A DNA stretch of 64,000 nt from Streptomyces brasiliensis (GCF_014647875.1 NZ_BMQA01000007.1:186001-250000), one strand, 5' to 3'. Counted from the stretch's first letter, positions 52,120-61,081 are shown. The notes: generated from the sequence alone by a model not told the origin. A program made the numbers and translations.

Positions 52120-53766
52120 TCAGCCGTTGGCCGGATTGCCCGTCGAGACCTTGAGCTGGATCTTCGGCATGTCCTTCGGGTCGACGTCCGTGTCGGCGGC
52201 GGGGAACTGCTCCATGATCGTGCCGTCGCCGTAGGTGTTCTCGTCGACGGGGATCTCCTGCATCTCCCAGCCCGCGGCCTGGAAGCACTCCTTGACCGAC
52301 TTGATGTACTTGAACTTGAAGTCGGGGACCCGGATCTTGTCCGGGTCGTCGTACGACTCCTGAGGCTCCGTGCACTCCGTCTTGTCGATCGTCTTCGACT
52401 CGTCCGGGCCGCGGTAGCCCGCCGCCTGGGACGACGACGCCGAGGCGCTCGCACTGCCGCCGCCGCCCTTGGTGTCGTCACCGCCGCCGTTGTTGTTGAG
52501 GGTCAGCGCGACGATCAGGCCGACGACCGCGACGAGTGACACCACGATCGAGCCGATGATCACCGGCTTGTTGCTGCCCTTGCCGCCGCCCGGCCCCGAG
52601 GACTGGACCGCGCTCTGGGGCGTGATGTTGTACGGCGGCGGGGTCGACGGGGTCTGCTGGCCGTACCCGTTCGGGGCCGGCGTCCGGTAGCCGCCCTGCT
52701 GCGGATAGCCGTACGCCGGGGAGGGCACCGGTGTGCCGTACGGGTTCGGCGCCGGAGTGGGCTGGTACGGCGTCTGCACCGGGCCGTTCTGCGCCGGGGT
52801 CTGGCCGACCGGCGGGAACACGGCGGAGCCGACGCCCGAGCCGCTCTGGCTGGGGGCGCCCGGGACGATGCTCGGCGCGGCCGCCTGGAAGGAGGCGGCG
52901 ACGCGCAGACACTCGTCGCGCATCGACTCGGCAGTGGGGAAGCGCTCGTTCGGGTTCTTCTTCAGCGCGCGGGCGACCAGCGCGTCCACGGCCGGCGGCA
53001 GCGAGCGGTTGATCGACGAAGGAGCCACCGGCTCCTCCTGCACATGTGCGTACGCGATCGCGAGCGGCGAGTCCGCGTCGAACGGCAGCCGTCCGGTGAC
53101 CAGTTGGAACAGCATGATGCCGACCGAGTACAGGTCGGAGCGGGCGTCCACACCGCGGCCGAGTGCCTGCTCGGGCGAGAGGTACTGCGGGGTGCCGACG
53201 ACCATGCCGGTCTGCGTCATCGACGTGACGCCCGACTGCATGGCGCGGGCGATGCCGAAGTCCATCACCTTGACGACGCCGCGCTTGGTCATCATCACGT
53301 TGCCCGGCTTGATGTCGCGGTGGACCAGCCCCATCTCGTGGCTGATCTCCAGCGCGGCCAGCACGTCCGCGGTGACCTTGAGCGCCTTGTCGGCGGGCAT
53401 CGCGCCGTACTGCCGTACGTCCTCGTCGAGCACCGAGCCCAGCGGGCGGCCCTCGATGTACTCCATGACGATGTACGGCGTCGTCATGGAGTCAAGGTCG
53501 TCCTCGCCGGTGTCGAAGACCGAGACGATGTTGATGTGCGTGAGCTTCGCCACGGCCTGCGCCTCGCGGCGGAACCGCTCGCGAAAGGCCTGCTCGCGGC
53601 CCAGCTCGGTGTGCAGCGTCTTGATCGCGACCTGCCGGTCCAGCACGGCGTCGTACGCCAGGTGCACCGAGGCCATGCCGCCCTCGCCGAGCAAGTCGCG
53701 CAGCTGGTAGCGGCCGCCGGCGAGCGCCCGCCCCGCGTACCGACCCTGTGCGCCGTCCTGGCTCAT
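52120..53766 (-). CDS. Membrane Ser/Thr kinase with a C-terminal PASTA-like domain
   Basis: 548 residues from ATG 53766. Kinase domain, about 20-285: loop GEGGMASVHLA, Lys49, HRDIKPGNVMM, MDFGIARAM, VVGTPQYLSPEQ. A long Pro/Gln/Tyr-rich linker follows (VQTPYQPTPAPNPYG), then one transmembrane helix (PVIIGSIVVSLVAVVGLIVALTL), a Gly/Ser/Asp spacer, and about 70 residues outside with IRVPDFKFKYIKSVKECFQAAGWEMQEIPV that resemble a single PASTA domain. It may sense wall fragments. It is divergent from another kinase gene across a 330-bp promoter region. Confidence 0.95.
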   Translation of the reverse strand: MSQDGAQGRYAGRALAGGRYQLRDLLGEGGMASVHLAYDAVLDRQVAIKTLHTELGREQAFRERFRREAQAVAKLTHINIVSVFDTGEDDLDSMTTPYIVMEYIEGRPLGSVLDEDVRQYGAMPADKALKVTADVLAALEISHEMGLVHRDIKPGNVMMTKRGVVKVMDFGIARAMQSGVTSMTQTGMVVGTPQYLSPEQALGRGVDARSDLYSVGIMLFQLVTGRLPFDADSPLAIAYAHVQEEPVAPSSINRSLPPAVDALVARALKKNPNERFPTAESMRDECLRVAASFQAAAPSIVPGAPSQSGSGVGSAVFPPVGQTPAQNGPVQTPYQPTPAPNPYGTPVPSPAYGYPQQGGYRTPAPNGYGQQTPSTPPPYNITPQSAVQSSGPGGGKGSNKPVIIGSIVVSLVAVVGLIVALTLNNNGGGDDTKGGGGSASASASSSQAAGYRGPDESKTIDKTECTEPQESYDDPDKIRVPDFKFKYIKSVKECFQAAGWEMQEIPVDENTYGDGTIMEQFPAADTDVDPKDMPKIQLKVSTGNPANG

Positions 53767-54096
53767 GTCTTCGCGTCCCCCACTGGACCGTCAGGCGCCC
53801 TCGTTGATCGAATGCGTCATTCCCGGCCAAGTCTGCCGGAGGGCACTGACACGTCAAGCTCGGTGCCCGTTCCGTGACCGTACGCGAAAGAAGCGTCGCG
53901 GAAGCGTTACAGCCGCCGTACGCCCGGCACACAGGATTTGCACGACAGCGCGTGCCGGCGGTTTGATAGCCGGTCCGTCTCGGGTCCGTTCCGGCTCGGA
54001 TCCCGGACCGGAGGTCACCGCGGAGGCTGTAGCGTGGCCGACGGAGACCCGTAACAACACCGCGCGCACCGCGGGCAGAAACGACGGCGAGGACAG
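53767..54096. other. Divergent promoter region of two kinase genes
   Basis: 330 bp between the two start codons. No coding frame of merit and no striking palindrome were seen. GAGGACAG is the likely ribosome site for the plus-strand kinase. Confidence 0.4.
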
Positions 54097-55650
54097 ATGG
54101 CACAGACGCACAGCGCCCAGGGCCCGTCCGACCCCGAGGCGACTGGCGGCGGCATGTCAGACGCGCCGGAGATGTGGGGCAACGGAGGGCTCGTCGGTGA
54201 CGGCCGGTACCGGTTGACCCGCAGGCTCGGCCGGGGCGGCATGGCAGAGGTGTTCGCCGCCGAGGACGTGAGACTCGGCCGCACGGTGGCGGTCAAGCTG
54301 CTGCGCTCCGACCTCGCCGAGGACCCGGTCTCCAAGGCCCGTTTCACGCGCGAGGCCCAGTCGGTGGCCGGCCTCAACCACCACGCCATCGTCGCCGTGT
54401 ACGACTCCGGCGAGGATTACGTCGGCGGCCAGTCCGTGCCGTACATCGTGATGGAGCTGGTCGAGGGCCGCACCATCCGCGACCTGCTGATCAACGCCGA
54501 GGCGCCCGGGCCCGAGCAGGCCCTGATCATCGTCTCCGGTGTGCTCGAGGCCCTCGCCTACTCGCACCAGCACGGCATCGTGCACCGCGACATCAAGCCC
54601 GCCAACGTCATCATCACGCACAACGGCGCCGTCAAGGTGATGGACTTCGGCATCGCCCGTGCGCTGCACGGCGCGTCCACGACGATGACACAGACCGGCA
54701 TGGTCATGGGCACCCCGCAGTACCTCTCGCCGGAGCAGGCGCTCGGCAAGGCGGTCGACCACCGCTCCGACCTGTACGCGACCGGCTGCCTGCTGTACGA
54801 ACTGCTCGCGCTGCGGCCTCCGTTCACCGGTGAGACCCCGCTGTCGGTGGTCTACCAGCACGTGCAGGACATCCCGACCCCGCCGTCGGAGACCTCGGAC
54901 GCCTCACCGCCGGAGCTCGACGGCCTGGTCATGCGCTCGCTGGCCAAGGAGCCGGACGACCGCTTCCAGACGGCCGAGGAGATGCGCGGCCTGGTCCAGT
55001 ACGGCCTGCAGATGCTGTACGACCAGGGCAGCCACACCGGCACCTGGAACACCGGCCCCGTGGACGTGCACGACGGCCGGCAGACTCCGGCGGGCGGTTT
55101 CGCGGGGACGACCGCGATGCCGCACCCCATGGGCGGCCCCGGCACCACGCAGATCCCGCAGCCGATCCTGCCGGGCGGCTACGGCAACGGCGACGAGGGC
55201 GGCTTCGAGGGGCACGGCAACAAGGGCAGCGGCCGCGGCAAGCTGTGGATCCTGGCGGTCCTCGCGGTGATCGCGATCGCGGCGGGCGTGGCGCTGGCGC
55301 TGAACAACACCGGCGGCGGCAGCGGCGGTCCGGGTACGACGCAGTCGCCGACGACCTCGCCGACCACCGCGGACGAGAAGCCGAGCAAGAGCCCGAGCGA
55401 CGAGGCGACGGACGAGGCGACCGACCCGGCCACGGACAGCGGTTCGGACCAGAACACCGGTTCCGGCTACACGCCGTCGGCCACCCCGTCGTACACCATG
55501 TCCGACCCGGAGACCAACGGCCCGACCGACGAGCCGACGGACCCGACGACGTCCCAGGAGCCGACGGACCCGGGGACCTCGTCGCAGCCGGAGCCGTCGG
55601 ACCCGGTGACCCCGACGGGCGGCAGCCCGAGCGGCGACGCGGGTCCTTGA
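54097..55650 (+). CDS. Membrane Ser/Thr kinase with disordered extracellular tail
   Basis: 517 residues from ATG 54097. Kinase domain, about 38-305: loop GRGGMAEVFAA, Lys67, HRDIKPANVII, MDFGIARAL, VMGTPQYLSPEQ. After a Gly-rich juxtamembrane part there is one transmembrane helix (LWILAVLAVIAIAAGVALAL), then an extracellular Ser/Thr/Pro/Asp-rich tail of about 110 residues with no PASTA domain. Such tails may insert into the wall. It is paired head to head with the PASTA-like kinase, suggesting shared regulation. Two 17-bp tandem repeats follow the gene. Confidence 0.94.
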   Translation: MAQTHSAQGPSDPEATGGGMSDAPEMWGNGGLVGDGRYRLTRRLGRGGMAEVFAAEDVRLGRTVAVKLLRSDLAEDPVSKARFTREAQSVAGLNHHAIVAVYDSGEDYVGGQSVPYIVMELVEGRTIRDLLINAEAPGPEQALIIVSGVLEALAYSHQHGIVHRDIKPANVIITHNGAVKVMDFGIARALHGASTTMTQTGMVMGTPQYLSPEQALGKAVDHRSDLYATGCLLYELLALRPPFTGETPLSVVYQHVQDIPTPPSETSDASPPELDGLVMRSLAKEPDDRFQTAEEMRGLVQYGLQMLYDQGSHTGTWNTGPVDVHDGRQTPAGGFAGTTAMPHPMGGPGTTQIPQPILPGGYGNGDEGGFEGHGNKGSGRGKLWILAVLAVIAIAAGVALALNNTGGGSGGPGTTQSPTTSPTTADEKPSKSPSDEATDEATDPATDSGSDQNTGSGYTPSATPSYTMSDPETNGPTDEPTDPTTSQEPTDPGTSSQPEPSDPVTPTGGSPSGDAGP

Positions 55651-55669
55651 AGGCCACCGGCCATCGTGC

Positions 55670-55703
55670 CCACCCTGTGAGGCCGTCCACCCTGTGAGGC
55701 CGT
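55670..55703. repeat. Perfect tandem duplication of 17 bp
   Basis: CCACCCTGTGAGGCCGT occurs at 55670-55686 and again at 55687-55703, directly after the kinase gene. It is intergenic. Confidence 0.85.
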
Positions 55704-55808
55704 GCGCCTCCTGCCTGACCGCCACGCACGCGTGAGAGCCGCCTTCGGCCCACGCGCGCGTGGCGTTCCGTTTCGTACGCACCTGCCCGTCGCCCGCCCC
55801 GTGCCCGC

Positions 55809-56879
55809 TCACGCCTCGACGAAGGCGTCGCACACCGCGTCGTACTCCCGGGTCCACCACACCGCGAGCGCCGAGGCGGCCGGGAACTGGGGGTCGGCTC
55901 GGGTGTCGCCGCGTTCGTAGTGCCAGCGCAGCATCCAGAAGTCGTTGAGCCGCTCCCACCACACGCGGTGCACGGCCGCCGCGAGTTGTGAGGGCGTGGC
56001 CCGGGCCGCGCGCCGGTACGCGCGCGCGTACGCCCGCACCCTCGGCAGGTCGAGTGCCCCCGCGGGCCGTACGAAGAAGATCGCGGCGGCGCGGACGGCC
56101 TCCTCCGCGCGGGGCTGCACGCCGAGCCGGTCCCAGTCGACGATCGCGGCCGGGGCGTCGCCCTTGTAGAGCAGGTTGAACGGGTGGAAGTCGCCGTGCA
56201 CCCAGCCCACCGAGCCGCCGCGCGGCGGCCGCCGGTCCGCGTGCTGTTCGAGGAGCACCCGGCGCTCGAGGAGGCGGTGGCGGGCGAGCGCGTCGAAGGC
56301 GTCGGCGGGGCGGTGCCGGCGGACGTGGCCGAGCAGGTCGTCGATGAGTGCGAAGGTGTCCGCGGGGTCGGCGCTCTCCACCGGGTGGGGGCCGGTGGCG
56401 GGACGCGTGCGCCCCTGTGGCGGCATCACTTGCTCCAGACAGGCGTGCACGGCGCCCAGGAGCGCCCCGAGCCGCGTGCACTGCCCGGTGGTGAGCTGCC
56501 CGCCGTGCCGGTGTCGGCCGTCGATCCAGGGGTGCAGGGCGTAGGCGTGGCCGCCGACGACGGCGACCGTACGGCCGTCGCGGCCGGCGAGCGGCGGGGC
56601 GACCGGGACGCCGAGGGCGGCCAGGCGCTGGGTGGCCCGGTGCCGGCGCTCGATCGCGGCGGGGTCGGCGGTGTCGGGGTCGAAGTGGTGCTTGAGGAAG
56701 TAGCGGCCGCGGGTCGTGCGCAGGCGGTAGCCGCGGTTGAGGAGGCCCTGGTCGACGGGTTCACAGGTGACGGGGGAACCGGCGGCGTACAGGCGGAGCA
56801 GGCGGCCCAGAGGGGGCGTGTGGGGTACGGGGGGTGGTACACAGGAGCGCGGCACGCCCCAGATGGTAGGACACCGCAC
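55809..56879 (-). CDS. Aminoglycoside phosphotransferase (APH)-fold kinase
   Basis: 356 residues from ATG 56879. Nucleotide-binding lobe: GLLNRGYRLRTTRGRYFLKHHFDPD with the Lys, VVGGHAYALHPWIDGRHRHGG. Catalytic loop: VGWVHGDFHPFNLLYKGDAPAAIVDWDRLGVQPRAEE with Asp/Asn and metal-binding Asp. The C-terminal helices include WWERLNDFWMLRWHYERGD. It phosphorylates a small hydroxylated substrate; whether that is an antibiotic or a metabolite such as homoserine or choline is unknown. Chromosomal core copies are not evidence of resistance. It is divergent from the second bkd cluster and a response-regulator remnant. Confidence 0.88.
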   Translation of the reverse strand: MRCPTIWGVPRSCVPPPVPHTPPLGRLLRLYAAGSPVTCEPVDQGLLNRGYRLRTTRGRYFLKHHFDPDTADPAAIERRHRATQRLAALGVPVAPPLAGRDGRTVAVVGGHAYALHPWIDGRHRHGGQLTTGQCTRLGALLGAVHACLEQVMPPQGRTRPATGPHPVESADPADTFALIDDLLGHVRRHRPADAFDALARHRLLERRVLLEQHADRRPPRGGSVGWVHGDFHPFNLLYKGDAPAAIVDWDRLGVQPRAEEAVRAAAIFFVRPAGALDLPRVRAYARAYRRAARATPSQLAAAVHRVWWERLNDFWMLRWHYERGDTRADPQFPAASALAVWWTREYDAVCDAFVEA

Positions 56880-56910
56880 GCGCCTGTGAGCTGCGTGTTG
56901 TCACAGAATG

Positions 56911-57087
56911 TCACTTTCGATCACAGTGAATGCTCGAAGTGTCGCGTGCGCTCCGTAGGATCGACACGTTGTTCTTGATCGTCTTCTCGGCGAGGTGCAG
57001 CTCGTCGCCGGCCCGGCGGGAGACGGGCTCGTGGACGTCGCGCCGGACGAGCTCGTGGCCGTCGAAGAGGAAGCCCTGATTTGTCAT
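56911..57087 (-). pseudogene. Internally deleted NarL/FixJ response-regulator remnant
   Basis: A 58-residue frame from ATG 57087. Residues 1-22 (MTNQGFLFDGHELVRRDVHEPV) resemble the start of a receiver domain (FLLDDHEVVRRGV pattern) with the first acidic pair partly lost. Residues 25-43 (RAGDELHLAEKTIKNNVSI) match the end of a LuxR-type helix-turn-helix. About 150 residues between them are missing, without loss of frame. From memory, S. coelicolor has an orphan response regulator (SCO3818) at the position next to its bkdA1; this would be its decayed counterpart. A functional microprotein is unlikely. Confidence 0.72.
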
Positions 57088-57421
57088 GCTTCGGGCGCGA
57101 AGGCAGTCTCACACGCAAAGTCTTCCCGTGGCCCCGGTCCGCGGGATAACGTGCCGTTGCTCCGGCCTCCTGCAAGGCTGTGACCAGCGCCCTTCCAGGC
57201 CACGGCGATTTACTTGGAAATCCAAGCAAAATCGCAGGTCAGGCGGGGTTTCACAGAAATGTGGCGCACTGGGTAACGTGATGGTTGCAGGGCGCTCGCC
57301 GGGGCACCTGTCACGCCTGTTCCGGCCCAGTGGCACCCACCCCGTGCTCCGGGTGCCGGCAACAGGTGAGCCGCACTGGTTACCCGGCAATCCCGGGGGC
57401 CGGACCGACGGAGGAGCACAC
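57088..57421. other. Promoter region of the second bkd cluster
   Basis: 334 bp with no credible gene. It includes an A+T-rich inverted repeat (57205-57235) that is the clearest operator candidate, and a strong GGAGGAG ribosome site directly before bkdA. Confidence 0.55.
57205..57235. promoter_or_regulatory. A+T-rich inverted repeat, operator candidate of the second bkd cluster
   Basis: The core CTTGGAAATCCAAG (57213-57226) is a perfect palindrome apart from its two central bases, flanked by GCGATTT on the left and AAAATCGC on the right, so the dyad extends to about 15 bp per arm with one bulge. Lrp-family proteins favour such A+T-rich dyads; BkdR is the obvious candidate. Confidence 0.6.
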
Positions 57422-58609
57422 GTGACCGTGGACAGCAGTGCCGCGCGCAAGCCGCGACGCAGCGCCGCAGGCAAGGCCGGCACCACCGGCACCAAGCGCA
57501 CCACAGTGAAGAAGAGCACCGAACCCGAACTCGTCCAGCTGCTGACGCCCGAGGGCGAGCGCGTCGAGGACGCGAGGTACGCCGAGTACGCGGAGTACGT
57601 CGCCGGGATCACCCCCGAGGAGCTGCGCGGTCTGTACCGCGACATGGTGCTCACCCGGCGCTTCGACGCCGAGGCCACCGCCCTGCAGCGCCAGGGCGAG
57701 CTGGGCCTGTGGGCGTCCCTGCTCGGCCAGGAGGCCGCGCAGATCGGCTCCGGCCGCGCCACCCGCGACGACGACTACGTCTTCCCGACCTACCGCGAGC
57801 ACGGCGTCGCCTGGTGCCGCGGCGTCGACCCGACCAACCTGCTGGGCATGTTCCGCGGCGTGAACAACGGCGGCTGGGACCCCAACAGCAACAACTTCCA
57901 TCTCTACACGATCGTCATCGGCTCCCAGGCGCTGCACGCGACGGGCTACGCGATGGGTGTGGCCAAGGACGGCGCCGACTCGGCGGTCATCGCCTACTTC
58001 GGCGACGGCGCCTCCAGCCAGGGCGACGTGGCCGAGGCGTTCACGTTCTCCGCGGTCTACAACGCGCCCGTCGTGTTCTTCTGCCAGAACAACCAGTGGG
58101 CGATCTCCGAGCCGACCGAGAAGCAGACCCGCGTGCCGCTCTACCAGCGCGCCCAGGGCTACGGCTTCCCCGGCGTGCGCGTGGACGGCAACGACGTCCT
58201 CGCCTGTCTGGCGGTCACCAAGTGGGCGCTGGAGCGCGCCCGCGGCGGCGAGGGCCCGACGCTGGTCGAGGCGTACACGTACCGCATGGGCGCCCACACC
58301 ACCTCCGACGACCCCACGCGCTACCGGGGCGACGAGGAGCGCCTGGCCTGGGAGGCGAAGGACCCGATCCTGCGCCTTCGCCGCTACCTCGAGGCCGCAA
58401 ACCACGCGGACGAGGGATTCTTCGCGGAACTCGAGGCGGAGAGCGAGGCGTTGGGCAAACGAGTGCGGGAGGTGGTCCGTGCCATGCCTGACCCGGACAC
58501 CTTCGCCATCTTCGAGAACGTGTACGCGGACGGGCACGCGCTCGTCGACGAGGAGCGAGCGCAGTTCGCCGCCTACCAGGCGTCGTTCGCGGACGTAGAG
58601 GGGGCCTGA
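57422..58609 (+). CDS. bkdA: Branched-chain 2-oxoacid dehydrogenase E1 alpha subunit (second copy)
   Basis: 395 residues from GTG 57422, with GGAGGAG 6 bp upstream. A basic, disordered N-terminus (KPRRSAAGKAG, KRTTVKK) precedes the E1 alpha fold: YRDMVLTRRFDAEATALQRQGELGLWASLLGQEAAQIGSG, FPTYREHGVAWCRGVD, ThDP motif GDGASSQGDVAEAFTFSAVYNAPVVFFCQNNQWAIS, and TYRMGAHTTSDDPTRYR. It is clearly distinct from the copy at 42307, so the two clusters are old paralogues. It forms an operon with the next two genes (2-bp and 10-bp gaps). Confidence 0.94.
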   Translation: MTVDSSAARKPRRSAAGKAGTTGTKRTTVKKSTEPELVQLLTPEGERVEDARYAEYAEYVAGITPEELRGLYRDMVLTRRFDAEATALQRQGELGLWASLLGQEAAQIGSGRATRDDDYVFPTYREHGVAWCRGVDPTNLLGMFRGVNNGGWDPNSNNFHLYTIVIGSQALHATGYAMGVAKDGADSAVIAYFGDGASSQGDVAEAFTFSAVYNAPVVFFCQNNQWAISEPTEKQTRVPLYQRAQGYGFPGVRVDGNDVLACLAVTKWALERARGGEGPTLVEAYTYRMGAHTTSDDPTRYRGDEERLAWEAKDPILRLRRYLEAANHADEGFFAELEAESEALGKRVREVVRAMPDPDTFAIFENVYADGHALVDEERAQFAAYQASFADVEGA

Positions 58610-58611
58610 CC

Positions 58612-59607
58612 ATGGCAGCGGAGACCAAGGCCACGAAGAGCATGCCTCTGGCCAAGGCGATCAACGAGTCGCTGCGGCACGCCCTGGAGGCCGACCCCAA
58701 GGTCCTCGTCATGGGCGAGGACGTCGGCAAGCTCGGCGGCGTCTTCCGGGTGACGGACGGCCTGCAGAAGGACTTCGGCGAGAGCCGCGTCATCGACACC
58801 CCGCTCGCCGAGTCCGGCATCGTCGGCACCGCCATCGGCCTCGCGCTGCGCGGCTACCGCCCGGTGGTGGAGATCCAGTTCGACGGCTTCGTCTTCCCGG
58901 CGTACGACCAGATCGTCACCCAGCTCGCGAAGATGCACGCGCGCTCGCTGGGCAAGGTCAAGCTTCCCGTCGTCGTTCGCATCCCCTACGGGGGTGGCAT
59001 CGGCGCGGTCGAGCACCACTCCGAGTCCCCCGAGGCCCTGTTCGCGCACGTGGCGGGCCTGAAGGTGGTCTCCCCGTCCAACGCGTCCGACGCGTACTGG
59101 ATGATGCAGCAGGCCATCCAGAGCGACGACCCGGTGATCTACTTCGAGCCCAAGCGGCGCTACTGGGACAAGGCCGAGGTCAACACCGAGGCCATCCCCG
59201 ACCCGCTGCACAGGGCGCGCGTAGTCCGCGAGGGCACCGACCTGACCCTTGCCGCGTACGGCCCGATGGTGAAGCTCTGCCAGGAGGTCGCCGACGCGGC
59301 CGCCGAGGAGGGCAAGTCCCTGGAGGTCCTGGACCTCAGGTCCGTCTCCCCGCTCGACTTCGACGCGATCCAGGCCTCGGTGGAGAAGACCCGCCGCCTG
59401 GTCGTGGTCCACGAGGCACCGGTGTTCCTCGGCTCCGGCGCGGAGATCGCCGCCCGGATCACGGAGCGCTGCTTCTACCACCTGGAGGCTCCCGTGCTCC
59501 GGGTGGGCGGCTACCACGCCCCCTATCCGCCGGCCCGCATCGAGGAGTCGTACCTTCCGGACCTGGACCGGGTGCTCGACGCCGTCGACCGTGCCCTGGC
59601 GTACTGA
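58612..59607 (+). CDS. bkdB: Branched-chain 2-oxoacid dehydrogenase E1 beta subunit (second copy)
   Basis: 331 residues from ATG 58612. Motifs: VLVMGEDVGKLGGVFRVTDGLQKDFGESRVIDTPLAESGIVGTAIGLAL, RIPYGGGIGAVEHHSESPEALFAHVAGLKVVSPS, LTLAAYGPMVKLCQEVADAA, VLDLRSVSPLDFDAI, VVVHEAPVFLGSGAEIAARIT. It pairs with the preceding E1 alpha. Confidence 0.95.
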   Translation: MAAETKATKSMPLAKAINESLRHALEADPKVLVMGEDVGKLGGVFRVTDGLQKDFGESRVIDTPLAESGIVGTAIGLALRGYRPVVEIQFDGFVFPAYDQIVTQLAKMHARSLGKVKLPVVVRIPYGGGIGAVEHHSESPEALFAHVAGLKVVSPSNASDAYWMMQQAIQSDDPVIYFEPKRRYWDKAEVNTEAIPDPLHRARVVREGTDLTLAAYGPMVKLCQEVADAAAEEGKSLEVLDLRSVSPLDFDAIQASVEKTRRLVVVHEAPVFLGSGAEIAARITERCFYHLEAPVLRVGGYHAPYPPARIEESYLPDLDRVLDAVDRALAY

Positions 59608-59617
59608 GGAGAGGGTC

Positions 59618-61030
59618 GTGACGACGATGACGGAAGCGTCCGTGCGCGAGTTCAAGATGCCCGACGTGGGCGAGGGACTCACCGAGGCCGAGATCCTCAA
59701 GTGGTACGTGCAGCCGGGCGACAAGGTGACCGACGGCCAGGTGGTGTGCGAGGTCGAGACCGCCAAGGCGGCCGTCGAACTCCCCATCCCGTACGACGGC
59801 GTGGTCCGCGAACTGCACTTCCCCGAGGGCACCACGGTGGACGTGGGCACGTCCATCATCGCGGTGGACGTGTCGGGCGGCGCCGCGCCCGTGCCGGCTC
59901 CCGCGGAGCCGCAGCCGGCGGAGCAGCCCGCGGCGGAGCCGAAGCCGGAGGGCCGCAAGCCGGTGCTCGTCGGGTACGGCGTCGCCGAGTCCTCGACCAA
60001 GCGCCGCCCGCGCAAGAGCAGCGAGACCGTGGCCGCGGAGGCGGACCGGGCCGCCCAGGCGATCCAGGCCGAGCTGAACGGCCACGGCGCAGCTGCCGTC
60101 GCAGCCCGCCGCCCGCTGGCCAAGCCGCCGGTGCGCAAGCTGGCGAAGGATCTCGGCGTCGACCTGGCGACGGTGACCCCGACCGGCCCGGACGGCATCA
60201 TCACGCGCGAGGACGTCCACGCGGCCGTGGCCGCGCCCACGGCGCCCGAGGTCCCCGCGACCGTGGCGCCGGCAGCGGTCGCGCCCGCCGCACCCGTGGC
60301 CCCCGCCCCGGTGGTGACGTACGACGGCGCGCGCGAGACCCGTGTCCCGGTCAAGGGCGTCCGCAAGGCGACCGCGCAGGCGATGGTCGGCTCGGCGTTC
60401 ACGGCACCGCACGTCACGGAGTTCGTGACGGTGGACGTGACGCGCACGATGAAGCTGGTCGAGGAGCTGAAGCAGGACAGGGAGATGCAGGGTCTGCGGG
60501 TCAACCCGCTGCTTCTGATCGCCAAGGCCCTGCTGGTCGCCATCAAGCGCAACCCGGACGTCAACGCGTCCTGGGACGAGGCGAACCAGGAGATCGTGCT
60601 CAAGCACTACGTCAACCTGGGCATCGCCGCGGCCACCCCGCGCGGTCTGATCGTCCCGAACATCAAGGACGCGCACGCCAAGACGCTCCCGCAACTGGCC
60701 CAGGCACTTGGCGAGTTGGTGTCCACGGCCCGCGAGGGCAAGACGTCCCCGGCAGCGATGCAGGGCGGCACGGTCACGATCACCAACGTCGGCGTCTTCG
60801 GCGTCGACACCGGCACGCCGATCCTCAACCCCGGCGAGTCCGCGATCCTCGCGGTCGGCGCGATCAAGCTCCAGCCGTGGGTCCACAAGGGCAAGGTGAA
60901 GCCTCGTCAGGTCACCACCCTGGCCCTGAGCTTCGATCACCGCCTGGTGGACGGTGAGCTGGGCTCCAAGGTGCTGGCCGACGTGGCGGCGATCCTGGAG
61001 CAGCCGAAGCGGCTGATCACCTGGGCGTAG
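59618..61030 (+). CDS. bkdC: Dihydrolipoyl acyltransferase E2 (second copy)
   Basis: 470 residues from GTG 59618, close after GAGGAGAGG; ATG 59627 is the alternative. Lipoyl domain with modified Lys in CEVETAKAAVELPIPY. Pro/Glu/Ala linker with a basic patch TKRRPRKS. E3-binding domain: RRPLAKPPVRKLAKDLGVDLATVTPTGPDGIITREDVHAAV. The catalytic domain ends TLALSFDHRLVDGELGSKVLADVAAILEQP, with His and Asp-Gly. It completes the second decarboxylase complex; E3 is encoded elsewhere. A strong terminator follows. Confidence 0.95.
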   Translation: MTTMTEASVREFKMPDVGEGLTEAEILKWYVQPGDKVTDGQVVCEVETAKAAVELPIPYDGVVRELHFPEGTTVDVGTSIIAVDVSGGAAPVPAPAEPQPAEQPAAEPKPEGRKPVLVGYGVAESSTKRRPRKSSETVAAEADRAAQAIQAELNGHGAAAVAARRPLAKPPVRKLAKDLGVDLATVTPTGPDGIITREDVHAAVAAPTAPEVPATVAPAAVAPAAPVAPAPVVTYDGARETRVPVKGVRKATAQAMVGSAFTAPHVTEFVTVDVTRTMKLVEELKQDREMQGLRVNPLLLIAKALLVAIKRNPDVNASWDEANQEIVLKHYVNLGIAAATPRGLIVPNIKDAHAKTLPQLAQALGELVSTAREGKTSPAAMQGGTVTITNVGVFGVDTGTPILNPGESAILAVGAIKLQPWVHKGKVKPRQVTTLALSFDHRLVDGELGSKVLADVAAILEQPKRLITWA

Positions 61031-61044
61031 CCCGCGACAACACG

Positions 61045-61081
61045 AAGGGCCGCGCATCCCGGTGAGGTTTGCGCGGCCCTT
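61045..61081 (+). terminator. Terminator after the second bkd cluster
   Basis: A 12-bp perfect stem AAGGGCCGCGCA / TGCGCGGCCCTT followed by TTTCC. Confidence 0.88.

Noticed and set aside
55809..56879. APH-fold gene as an antibiotic resistance determinant
   Set aside because: The fold is shared by many metabolite kinases and nothing in the context points to resistance.
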